Shown: positions 8,333-16,059 of the stretch, in pieces
Layout of the letters: every line of letters starts with the position of its first letter
Position numbering within the stretch: position 1 is the stretch's first letter
Source: Paenibacillus sp. 1_12
GTDB lineage: Bacteria > Bacillota > Bacilli > Paenibacillales > NBRC-103111
Length of the DNA stretch: 64,000 bases
Assembly: GCF_900114475.1 (NCBI RefSeq)
Contig: NZ_FOTE01000001.1
Span: 685,306-749,305, forward strand
Reading direction: 5' to 3'
The notes under the pieces: model-generated
Seen by the model: the letters and a program-made list of their open reading frames with translations, nothing else
What the model was told of the DNA's origin: nothing
Databases searched by the model: none
Made by a program: the position numbers and the translations under genes

Positions 8333-9592
8333 ATGAATTGGATACAAGGCCTATCGTTTAAAAAGAAGCTTCAGTTCGGCTGCTACCTGTTGGTGGCTGT
8401 TTACTCCATTGCACTTTTGATCATTAGCTTGGAATCAGAAAGAGCTATGATTCTGGGTATTATCTTCTTAATCATCATGATCGGGCTAAGCTTTCCTTTT
8501 ATCAACTGGTTTGAGAGAACGCTTACAGAACCGATTAACAACATCTCACGCGTTGCACTAAGTATTTCCAAAGGTGATTTTTCTCAAAAAGTTGATGTAC
8601 AATCCGATGATGCGCTCGGCGAACTTGGGATGGCTTTCAACAAAATGATGGATCGGCTTCGCGAAATTTTACAGGATACTGGAAGTATGTCCAAGCATGT
8701 GTTTGATTCCAGTCGTGATATTTTTTTCAAAAATGAAAACTTGAAAAACGTCCTCGAGCAAGTCGCAGTTTCCTCCAATGAGCTGGCATCCGGTGCTAAC
8801 CAAATATCCGAAGAAATTTCTGATATTTCCGTATCCACCAAAGATATCGAGAATAAAGTAACTACCTTCACGGCTTCCACCCAAGAAATGAATTCAAGGT
8901 CCGGACATATGTTAACCTTGGTTCAAAATGGTTTGCAAGCAGTTGAAACACAGAGCGCAGGCATGAAACGCAACGTTGAAGCTACCGCGAATGTGTCAAG
9001 AACGATCGATCAGCTAGCTGAGCAGGCTAATGGCATTTCCCAGATAACACGGACAATTTCCGAAATTGCCGAGCAGACCAACCTGCTGTCCTTGAATGCA
9101 TCCATTGAAGCCGCACGTGCGGGTGAGCATGGCAAAGGTTTTGCTGTAGTTGCCCAAGAGGTTCGCAAGCTGGCTGAAGAATCTACTACGTCCACGAAAG
9201 AAGTATTCCATCTCGTCAAATCGATTGAAGGCGGCATTCACCAAGCACTGACGCACATTGCACAAAATGAGGAAATTGTTAACAAGCAAACACAGCTGAT
9301 CACGGAAACAGAAAAAATATTTGCCGACATCGTCAGCAGTGTTACCTTTATTTCCGAGCAGATTGCTACCTTTGCAAGCGACAGCCAAATGATGCTGGAC
9401 AGCGCTCAACGTATATCCGGCACGATGGAAAGTATCTCCGCAATTACACAGCAATCCGCTGCAGGAACGGAGCAGGTATCCGCCTCTATGAACGAACAAA
9501 TTGATGCCGTTCAGGAAATCGTTGACAAGTCGGAGGAAATGACCAAGCTGGTTTCTAAATTGCAGCAAACGATGCAGCTGTTCAAGCTGTAG
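8333..9592 (+). CDS. methyl-accepting chemotaxis-type signal transducer without extracellular sensor domain
   Basis: A 419-residue protein: two closely spaced membrane segments (about residues 13-30 and 36-58) with only a few residues between them, a HAMP domain (~60-115) with [18 protein letters not shown], and a cytoplasmic signalling domain to the end. The conserved hairpin tip reads [25 protein letters not shown]. With no extracellular loop, it must sense membrane state, an intracellular signal or a partner. The start is ATG 8333, 8 bases after AAGGAG. No CheW/CheA gene is nearby. A bidirectional terminator follows. Confidence 0.92.
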   Translation: MNWIQGLSFKKKLQFGCYLLVAVYSIALLIISLESERAMILGIIFLIIMIGLSFPFINWFERTLTEPINNISRVALSISKGDFSQKVDVQSDDALGELGMAFNKMMDRLREILQDTGSMSKHVFDSSRDIFFKNENLKNVLEQVAVSSNELASGANQISEEISDISVSTKDIENKVTTFTASTQEMNSRSGHMLTLVQNGLQAVETQSAGMKRNVEATANVSRTIDQLAEQANGISQITRTISEIAEQTNLLSLNASIEAARAGEHGKGFAVVAQEVRKLAEESTTSTKEVFHLVKSIEGGIHQALTHIAQNEEIVNKQTQLITETEKIFADIVSSVTFISEQIATFASDSQMMLDSAQRISGTMESISAITQQSAAGTEQVSASMNEQIDAVQEIVDKSEEMTKLVSKLQQTMQLFKL

Positions 9593-9665
9593 GCTGTACG
9601 ATTCTTACATACTGGCATCCATGCCAAGCTTAACCTATATAGGTGTACCTGATGGGTTCATAAAG

Positions 9666-9707
9666 AGCCGGATTGACGCACAACATCGTGCAGACATCCG
9701 GCTTTTT
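9666..9707. terminator. bidirectional terminator between convergent genes
   Basis: AGCCGGAT (9666-9673) pairs with ATCCGGCT (9696-9703), followed by TTTTT, between the chemoreceptor gene and pepF. Confidence 0.85.
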
Positions 9708-9712
9708 GCTGT

Positions 9713-11503
9713 TTATTCAGTCAGTTGTAGAAACTCACGTACATCCTGAACGGATAAATCCATCGCATTTTGCCAAAAATCAGCTTGACGCAAATCAACC
9801 CCAAGGTGCTTTTCTGCTAGCTCCTCCACCGTCATCCTACCGGTATCCCGCAGCAGCGCCACATATTTATCCTCGAAGGCAGCCCCTTGTCGAACCGCTT
9901 CCGCATAGATGCCTGCGCTAAACATATAGCCGAAAGTGTAAGGGAAATTATAGAACGGTACCTCTGTGATATAAAAATGCAGCTTGGAAGCCCAAAAATG
10001 AGGATGGTACTCCGATAGTGAATCCCTGAAGCCCTGCTTTTGCGCTTCCACCATAAGCTCATTAAGCCGCTCAACGCTGACCAAGCCCTTGCTGCGTTCC
10101 TCATAAAACTTCGTTTCAAACAGAAAGCGCGCATGAATATTCATATAAAAAGCTACCGAGCGTTGAATTTTGTCCTCCAATAGAGTTAGACGCTCCTCAG
10201 CACTAACAGCGCTTTTCATAGCTGCATCTGACACAATCAGCTCGGCAAACGTTGAAGCCGTCTCCGCCACATTCATTGCGTAATCCTGTGCCAGCGCAGG
10301 CAAATCATTCATCACATGCTGATGATAGCCATGACCGAGCTCATGCGCGAGCGTTGACACATTGGAGGCTGTGCCTGCATACGTCATGAAAATCCGGGTT
10401 TGCTCGGCAATCGGGAAAGAAGTGCAAAACCCACCTGGCCTTTTGCCTGGACGGTCCTCCGCTTCAATCCATCCCTTTTCAAATGCCTGGACTGAGAAAT
10501 CAGAGAGCTTTGGGCTGAAGCGTCGAAATTGATCCACAATCAGCTGTGCCCCTTCGTCATAGGTGAAATGCTTGCTGCCTTGACCCACAGGAGCCTCTAC
10601 GTCGTACCAGCTTAGACGTTCTACACCGAGCAGCTTCGCTTTGCGCTGTAAATACTCGACAAAAACATCCTTGCTCTTATCAATCACGCCCCACATGGCA
10701 TCCAGTGTCTCCTTCGACATCCGATTGATGGACAGGGGTTCTTTATGTATGCCTTCCCAGCCGCGGCGCTCATACAGCTTTAAACGGAATCCGGCCAAAT
10801 GATTAAGGGCATCAGCGCAATAGTCAGCATGCTCAGCCCACTGATTCTCCCATAGACTGAACAACTGCTGACGTACAGCACGTTCTGGATGATGCATTTT
10901 ATTCGCCGCCTGACCCGCAGACAGCTCCTGGATTTCTCCGTTTTCCTCGAACTTGATGCGAAATTTACTTACCGTTGTGTTATAAGCTTCTCCCCAGCCA
11001 TGATAGCCGTCTATCGCCAGATCATTGACTAGTGCCTCTTGCTCGGGCGGAAGCTTCTCGGCAGCAAGTGCCCTGCGCTCTGTCAAAGGATAGGCGATTT
11101 CCTGCAGTTCAGGATTAGTCAGAAGCTTTTCCCATTGCACATCGCTGATTTCCGCCAAATATTGATCGAATTGCGTCATGACCGAGGAGTAGGCCGCGTA
11201 CGATGTTTTCACACGGTCTGCCAAGCCAATCGCAGCCTTATCCGCCTGATTCTCTGCCGCCAGACAAGCTACGAACGAATCGGATTCCCGCAATTTTTTG
11301 GCAATCGATTGCAGCAGATTCAGGACAGGCAGTAAAGCCGCTGCATCCAAGATTTCCTGATTCGACTTTAATCCAGCAAGCTGAGCCTCCAATTCGGTTA
11401 TCTCCGTACGCATTCCTTCCAAGAAAGCCATAAAAGCCGTTGAGCTGCTGCCTCCACTGAAAAATGTTTCCAAATCCCATGTTTGCTGTAACGGTTTCAG
11501 CAT
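9713..11503 (-). CDS. pepF: M3-family oligoendopeptidase F
   Basis: A 596-residue zinc metallopeptidase of the M3 (PepF) family, cytoplasmic, that cuts short peptides. The zinc motif HELGH is at residues 387-391, and the third ligand Glu is about residue 414 in NVAETAST. The C-terminal conserved HFWASKLHFYITEVPFYNFPY block is intact. Length and order match the family. The start is ATG 11503, 9 bases after GGAAGGTG. It is monocistronic, with a convergent neighbour on one side and a divergent yycC-like gene on the other. Confidence 0.95.
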   Translation of the reverse strand: MLKPLQQTWDLETFFSGGSSSTAFMAFLEGMRTEITELEAQLAGLKSNQEILDAAALLPVLNLLQSIAKKLRESDSFVACLAAENQADKAAIGLADRVKTSYAAYSSVMTQFDQYLAEISDVQWEKLLTNPELQEIAYPLTERRALAAEKLPPEQEALVNDLAIDGYHGWGEAYNTTVSKFRIKFEENGEIQELSAGQAANKMHHPERAVRQQLFSLWENQWAEHADYCADALNHLAGFRLKLYERRGWEGIHKEPLSINRMSKETLDAMWGVIDKSKDVFVEYLQRKAKLLGVERLSWYDVEAPVGQGSKHFTYDEGAQLIVDQFRRFSPKLSDFSVQAFEKGWIEAEDRPGKRPGGFCTSFPIAEQTRIFMTYAGTASNVSTLAHELGHGYHQHVMNDLPALAQDYAMNVAETASTFAELIVSDAAMKSAVSAEERLTLLEDKIQRSVAFYMNIHARFLFETKFYEERSKGLVSVERLNELMVEAQKQGFRDSLSEYHPHFWASKLHFYITEVPFYNFPYTFGYMFSAGIYAEAVRQGAAFEDKYVALLRDTGRMTVEELAEKHLGVDLRQADFWQNAMDLSVQDVREFLQLTE

Positions 11504-11660
11504 ATAAACATCGCACCTTCCCTAAAAATTAAGTATCTTTATTATTAAACCATATTTATGGCCGCAGCCAAAATAGTCCGTCCCCAGATTTTGGTTGAAT
11601 TGTTACGTACGTTATGTTTAAATGATGACTATAGATCTATTGACAGGAGTTGACCGCAGC

Positions 11661-11849
11661 ATGAAACCTTTACAGATCTCAGCCGAAACGGCACAAAAAC
11701 TTGCCAAACAATTAAATATTCCATTGGAGCACCTGATGCATATGCCACAGCATATTTTATTACAAAAGATGGCCGAGCTTGCCAAACAGACACCAGACCC
11801 AGCAGCTGATACCGCAGTAGACAGCACAAAGCAGGAACCCAAGTCATGA
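11661..11849 (+). CDS. yycC: YycC-like small protein
   Basis: A 62-residue protein whose first 45 residues (MKPLQISAETAQKLAKQL, PLEHLMHMPQHILLQK) match the compact YycC family of Bacillales; the remainder is a polar tail. The start is ATG 11661 with CAGGAG upstream; an in-frame ATG at 11622 lacks a ribosome binding site. Its stop overlaps the start of the next gene (ATGA), implying translational coupling. The function of the family is unknown. Confidence 0.85.
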   Translation: MKPLQISAETAQKLAKQLNIPLEHLMHMPQHILLQKMAELAKQTPDPAADTAVDSTKQEPKS

Positions 11850-12085
11850 TTCCCTTTCTTAATACTTGGCCTTACGAGTTGATCCAGCAGGATGTATATT
11901 TTCATGACTGTCCGCTTTGCGGCAAATCACAGGTGCTGCTGCCTTTAAGAAGAAAGGACCTTCCCGATCTCATCAGTGGTGTCAAAAGACTTCTGGTGCT
12001 CCCTTGCTGCCTGAACAAGCTCACTATTGTGGGAGCGGATCGTGATTACTTACTTGCCAACCAACCTTTAAGAAATCTACGCTGA
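11846..12085 (+). CDS. hypothetical protein with a CPLCG zinc-ribbon-like motif
   Basis: A 79-residue protein that starts at ATG 11846, overlapping the yycC-like stop by four bases. It contains FHDCPLCGKSQVLLP near the N-terminus and LPCCLNK later. Together these Cys pairs could bind one zinc ion. I cannot assign a family. The tight overlap suggests it works with, or is dosed to, the YycC-like protein. Confidence 0.7.
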   Translation: MIPFLNTWPYELIQQDVYFHDCPLCGKSQVLLPLRRKDLPDLISGVKRLLVLPCCLNKLTIVGADRDYLLANQPLRNLR

Positions 12086-12133
12086 CAAGCCCCTCAAAGC
12101 GATTGCCGGCTCTGTTCAGGAGTGTAAATAAGC

Positions 12134-13231
12134 ATGAACCCTATCGCCTTCACCGATGCTTGCGTATTGATTGCATTAAGCTATGCGGCTTTAAAATTAA
12201 AGCATCGTTTATTTATGGAGCGCTATGAGCTGTGGAGCGCTCCATTGTTGACGGGGCTAGCCTGTATCATTATCATGCTTCAACCTCACTTTGGTGATCC
12301 TTTTGCAGCTGTTCTTTACTGTATTCCGATTATTATGGCGGGTCTTCGCTTTGGATGGGTAATCTCTTTGCTTTCTACCCTCCCACCGAGCCTTTTTCTA
12401 CTCATTCATGAGCCTGTGGAGATAAGCAGCTTCCTTCAAATTGTGCAGGAGCTGTTAGCTCCAGCGCTTGTGAGCTCCTGGTTTCACAAAAAAGAGAGCG
12501 CTTCCGCGTATGCGGAAATTTCCTTTATGGACGGTCTCAAGATATGTGGAATGCTCGGATTGTCCCGTTTTCTGTTTGGAGGTTACATCTATACGAATAC
12601 GACTATAGTTGACTATTTCAGCCAACTGCTGCTGCTGCTCCTGTTCGCACTCGTTATTATCGTCTTGATTGCTATGTATAACGAGGATAATCGGACTTGG
12701 GTATTTCAGCACCGATTGGAAATTCAAGCCAATCAGGATCGACTTACAGGACTACCCAATCTCCGCAGCTTTATGAACATCGCTCAAAACACAGCCCGAC
12801 GCCGACCTCTTTCCATCATGATGGTTGATATTGATAATTTTAAGCTTTATAACGATACATATGGGCACCTGCAGGGTGATCTGCTGTTGTATGAGGTTGG
12901 ACAGCTGCTAAGCTCTACCATCCATGAGCATGACTACGCAGCCCGCTATGGAGGGGAAGAGTTTATTGTATTAAGCCATTTGACTGAAGATTCTCAGTTG
13001 TCCGCTTACGCCCACAAGCTATGCCATGCCGTAGCCTCCCATCACTCGAGCTGTGTGGAGCGGACAGGAGTAACCGTTTCCATCGGAATTTCGGTATCTT
13101 TCAATGCACAAGCAGATTTGCTGCGAACTATTTCCGAAGCCGATGAAGCGCTGTATGCTTCCAAGCATAGCGGCAAAAACCGGTTTACCCTGTACCACTC
13201 AATCAATAGAATTATAGCAAAAAACGCTTAG
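12134..13231 (+). CDS. membrane-bound diguanylate cyclase (GGDEF)
   Basis: A 365-residue protein with five or six hydrophobic segments in the first ~185 residues (a 5TM-type sensor module) and a C-terminal GGDEF domain with GGEEF at residues 273-277, so c-di-GMP synthesis from two GTP is expected. The metal-binding strand reads MMVDIDNFK. The inhibitory I-site RxxD is replaced by HEHD, so product inhibition through that site is unlikely. The start is ATG 12134 after CAGGAGTG, 48 bases after the previous gene, so it may be cotranscribed with it. A PilZ protein, a likely c-di-GMP receptor, is encoded at 18781. Confidence 0.93.
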   Translation: MNPIAFTDACVLIALSYAALKLKHRLFMERYELWSAPLLTGLACIIIMLQPHFGDPFAAVLYCIPIIMAGLRFGWVISLLSTLPPSLFLLIHEPVEISSFLQIVQELLAPALVSSWFHKKESASAYAEISFMDGLKICGMLGLSRFLFGGYIYTNTTIVDYFSQLLLLLLFALVIIVLIAMYNEDNRTWVFQHRLEIQANQDRLTGLPNLRSFMNIAQNTARRRPLSIMMVDIDNFKLYNDTYGHLQGDLLLYEVGQLLSSTIHEHDYAARYGGEEFIVLSHLTEDSQLSAYAHKLCHAVASHHSSCVERTGVTVSIGISVSFNAQADLLRTISEADEALYASKHSGKNRFTLYHSINRIIAKNA

Positions 13232-13269
13232 CGCCGACTCCCAAACTGGACTCGTGCACTAAGCGTTTT
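13221..13269. terminator. terminator overlapping the GGDEF gene stop
   Basis: AAAACGCTTAG (13221-13231) pairs perfectly with CTAAGCGTTTT (13259-13269) across a 27-base loop. The coding sequence stop lies within the left arm. It probably serves both converging transcripts. Confidence 0.75.
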
Positions 13270-13288
13270 GTTGCTCCTTCGTTATCAC

Positions 13289-13987
13289 TTATTCCATACT
13301 TCCGAGCTCGGCAAGCTCCACTTTATCAGCCAGCATGTCCTCTCTCGTAACAATCCATTGCTCACGTGACGCCCGGATCATCCCTGCATCCATAATCTTT
13401 TTATCATTAATAACTCTCCCGAACCATTTAACAGCATCATTATAATGCTTCATTCTGCGGTTTAATTCTCCAATCAAATACATAAGCCGGGCATTATTCA
13501 ACTCGTCACTTTCTGTTTCCAATACGCTGGTATACGCATCTAAAGCAAATTGCAAAAATCGTTTCTCCTGCGGCTCGTCATTCTTGTAACGGTATAACCA
13601 AGCAATATGATGCAGCAAGCCTGCAATCACACGTCCCTTTTCATTCCGCAGCTGCGCACACACCAAAGCCAGCTTGTACGTGTACATCGCATCTTCCCAG
13701 CTGCGCTCAGTACCATAATCCTTGTAAGACCAATTATGAACAATCCGCTCCTCCAAAGCCTGGCGCTGCTCGGCAGTAAACCTTGTGCTGGAATTTTCCG
13801 TACTCGCATATCCGCAAAATGGACAAACACGAACGACATAGTAGTCCGGGTTCGTTTCTTTGTAATGAATACAAAAATCGGTATCCGTTTTGGTCGCCTT
13901 TTTGAAGCTCGGTCTTACTCTTGAAGTTTGGAATGAGTTCTCACAATAAGCACAATCCACTTTGATCTGAAATAAAGGCTCAACCAC
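13289..13987 (-). CDS. DUF2225 family protein
   Basis: A 232-residue protein starting with two Cys pairs (VDCAYCENSF and VRVCPFCGYAS), which look like a zinc-binding module, followed by an alpha-helical TPR-like region with YTYKLALVCAQLR and ALDAYTSVLETE. This is the layout of DUF2225; molecular function unknown. The likely start is GTG 13987, 7 bases after AAGGAG; an open frame continues upstream into the globin gene but in a different phase from it and without a ribosome binding site. It sits 11 bases after the globin gene, so the two form an operon. Confidence 0.88.
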   Translation of the reverse strand: MVEPLFQIKVDCAYCENSFQTSRVRPSFKKATKTDTDFCIHYKETNPDYYVVRVCPFCGYASTENSSTRFTAEQRQALEERIVHNWSYKDYGTERSWEDAMYTYKLALVCAQLRNEKGRVIAGLLHHIAWLYRYKNDEPQEKRFLQFALDAYTSVLETESDELNNARLMYLIGELNRRMKHYNDAVKWFGRVINDKKIMDAGMIRASREQWIVTREDMLADKVELAELGSME

Positions 13988-13998
13988 ACAAACACTCC

Positions 13999-14397
13999 TT
14001 ATGGATTCGAATTTACAAAATGATGGGCAGGTCCTTGCAGCCGCTCCAGCATAAATGATTGTAATTCCGGCTCTAAACCCGTTTGTTCCATAGCCAGCTT
14101 CATACAGCCAAGCCAAGCCTCTGCCCGCTGCGGTGTAATTTCAAAAGGCAAATGCCGAGCACGCATCATCGGATGGCCGTATTGATCTGAATACAGCGAC
14201 GGGCCTCCAAAAAATTGTGTCAAAAACATAATTTGCTTTTCCATGACCGGTTCAATATTTACTGGAAATAACGGTCCAAGCAAAGGATGTGCCTGCACCA
14301 ACGGATAAAAAGCTTCCACAAGACGGCGAATGGCTGCCTCCCCCCCGATAGCTTGATAGGGCGACATTGGTTTCTGTGAATCTTGTTGTTCTGACAT
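13999..14397 (-). CDS. truncated (2/2) hemoglobin, group II
   Basis: A 132-residue protein with the truncated-globin core: YQAIGGEAAIRRLVEAFYPLV, MEKQIMFLTQFFGGPSLYSD, the proximal heme His in HPMMRARHLPFEI, and Trp in AWLGCMKLAMEQ at the position of TrpG8 typical of group II. Such proteins bind oxygen or detoxify NO and peroxides in the cytoplasm. The start is ATG 14397 after TGAGGAA. It is the first gene of a two-gene operon with the DUF2225 protein. Confidence 0.92.
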   Translation of the reverse strand: MSEQQDSQKPMSPYQAIGGEAAIRRLVEAFYPLVQAHPLLGPLFPVNIEPVMEKQIMFLTQFFGGPSLYSDQYGHPMMRARHLPFEITPQRAEAWLGCMKLAMEQTGLEPELQSFMLERLQGPAHHFVNSNP

Positions 14398-14435
14398 AGC
14401 GTTCCTCACCTATCTATCTGTGTCATTATATACAA

Positions 14436-14469
14436 ACCAAAAAGATGCTAATGCCCATGCATTAGCACC
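14436..14469 (-). terminator. strong minus-strand terminator
   Basis: On the minus strand, GTGCTAATGC pairs with GCATTAGCATC, followed by TTTTTGG. It lies 35 bases downstream of the small reading frame at 14504-14599 and upstream of the globin gene. It shows that something is transcribed on the minus strand immediately before it. Confidence 0.8.
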
Positions 14470-14503
14470 CGTTACCTAAGAAGGAACCGCTGCGTAAAGT
14501 AGG

Positions 14504-14599
14504 CTAGCTTTCCAAATCCTCTTCGTTGGAAGACATTAAGGTTTCCTTAATTACAAAAGTAAACGCACATACGAGAATTCCAGCAATAATGCTCATCAT
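14504..14599 (-). CDS. short single-span membrane peptide
   Basis: A 31-residue reading frame MMSIIAGILVCAFTFVIK... with a hydrophobic N-terminal span and an acidic end (SSNEEDLES). GGGAG lies 9 bases before the ATG pair, and the strong minus-strand terminator at 14436-14469 follows the stop. Those two signals support real expression. I do not recognise the peptide. It is the only coding candidate in the 380-bp gap before ylbJ. Confidence 0.5.
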   Translation of the reverse strand: MMSIIAGILVCAFTFVIKETLMSSNEEDLES

Positions 14600-14777
14600 G
14601 AGGATCAGCTCCCAATCTCATAGTAGTACAATTGTACCATATTTTTTTTGAAAATTCAGCTATTTAGCAGCAATCCGTATTTTTTTTATGATAGTTTGTC
14701 CCCATATTGCAGGCATGTCTATGTATGGTGATACATAAGGATAAGAGATGCAGCCTCATATGCGGGAGGGTTATTAA

Positions 14778-16025
14778 ATGAAGGTTAACAATTTCGCGTT
14801 CACTTACGGGATTGGTTTATTAGCAGTTGGATTACTGGTCTCCATGCTATTCTTTCCTGCGCAAGCTCTTCACGCCTCTTTGAAAGGTTTAGCCATATGG
14901 TGGGACGTTTTATTTCCAGCATTATTTCCTTTTTTAGTCATTTCTGAGCTTATGCTTGGCCTTGGCATCGTCCATTTTTTTGGCATGCTGCTGGACCCGG
15001 TCATGCGCCCCGTATTTCGTATTCCCGGTACTGGCGGTTTTGTGATGGCGATGGGCTTCGCTGCTGGTTACCCGGTTGCTGCCAAGCTCACCTCGCAGCT
15101 ATGGGAGCAGCGGCTGATTAATCGTGAAGAGGGAGAACGGCTTGTGGCTTTTACTACCACATCAGATCCCATCTTCCTGATTGGGGCGGTTTCAGTCGGT
15201 TTTTTCCACGATGTAAGCCTCGCTGGTATTTTGGCTGCTGCCCACTACGGTACCGCTATCCTTGTTGGCTTCATGATGCGTTTCCATGGAGGCGCAGCTG
15301 GGACGGCAACTCCATCTACGACTCAGGCTTCCAGCAATAAGTCTGCTCGCAGCCTCTTATCCCGCGCCTTTAGAGCGATGCATCGGGCAAGATTGCTCGA
15401 CGGAAGAAGTCTTGGTGAGATGCTGAGACAGGCCATTCAAACTTCGCTGCAGCTGGTTATGGTTATTGGCGGTCTTGTGGTGTTTTTTGCTGTGGTCATA
15501 GAAATTATGTCCTCCACACAGGTGATGCCAATTGTATATAACGGTATTGAGGCGGTGCTTCAATTATTCGGATTGCCAAAAGAGTTATCGGAAGCGATCG
15601 CCGGTGGTATATTCGAGGTCACACTTGGAGCCAAGGCCGCCGGTAGTGCTCCCGCTCCCATCAGTCTGATGCACAAAGCGGCAATAGCCGCCTTTATCCT
15701 CTCCTGGGCTGGTTTGTCGGTGCATGCTCAAATCATCTCGATTCTGCATCACACGAATCTGCGTTATTTTCCATTTGTTGTTGCAAGGCTGGTGCACGCC
15801 CTATTAGCCGCTTCTGCCGTACTACTTTTATGGGAGCCTATGCAGTCGTATCGTGGAGCAACGGCCCTCACACTGCCTGTGATGAATTTTACGGCTCAAT
15901 TACCTGACAAACCCAATTATGTGCTACCATGGATGATGACAGCTTGTATAGGCCTGCTTTTCGGTCTGTTCATGTTTTATGCCTTGCCTCTTGCGGTTAA
16001 ACAATGGTTGAAGTGGTTAAAATGA
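14778..16025 (+). CDS. ylbJ: sporulation integral membrane protein YlbJ
   Basis: A 415-residue polytopic membrane protein related to nucleoside-transporter-type Gate domains. Conserved YlbJ features include WWDVLFPALFPFLVISEL, GFAAGYPVAAKL and TTSDPIFLIGAVSVGFF. YlbJ is needed for spore cortex formation in Bacillus and is made in the mother cell under SigE; both statements are family knowledge. The start is ATG 14778 after GCGGGAGGG. The glucan phosphorylase gene follows after 34 bases on the same strand, and could share its transcript. Confidence 0.92.
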   Translation: MKVNNFAFTYGIGLLAVGLLVSMLFFPAQALHASLKGLAIWWDVLFPALFPFLVISELMLGLGIVHFFGMLLDPVMRPVFRIPGTGGFVMAMGFAAGYPVAAKLTSQLWEQRLINREEGERLVAFTTTSDPIFLIGAVSVGFFHDVSLAGILAAAHYGTAILVGFMMRFHGGAAGTATPSTTQASSNKSARSLLSRAFRAMHRARLLDGRSLGEMLRQAIQTSLQLVMVIGGLVVFFAVVIEIMSSTQVMPIVYNGIEAVLQLFGLPKELSEAIAGGIFEVTLGAKAAGSAPAPISLMHKAAIAAFILSWAGLSVHAQIISILHHTNLRYFPFVVARLVHALLAASAVLLLWEPMQSYRGATALTLPVMNFTAQLPDKPNYVLPWMMTACIGLLFGLFMFYALPLAVKQWLKWLK

Positions 16026-16059
16026 CCAATACAAACGAAAATATCGGAAGGTGGGCTAA

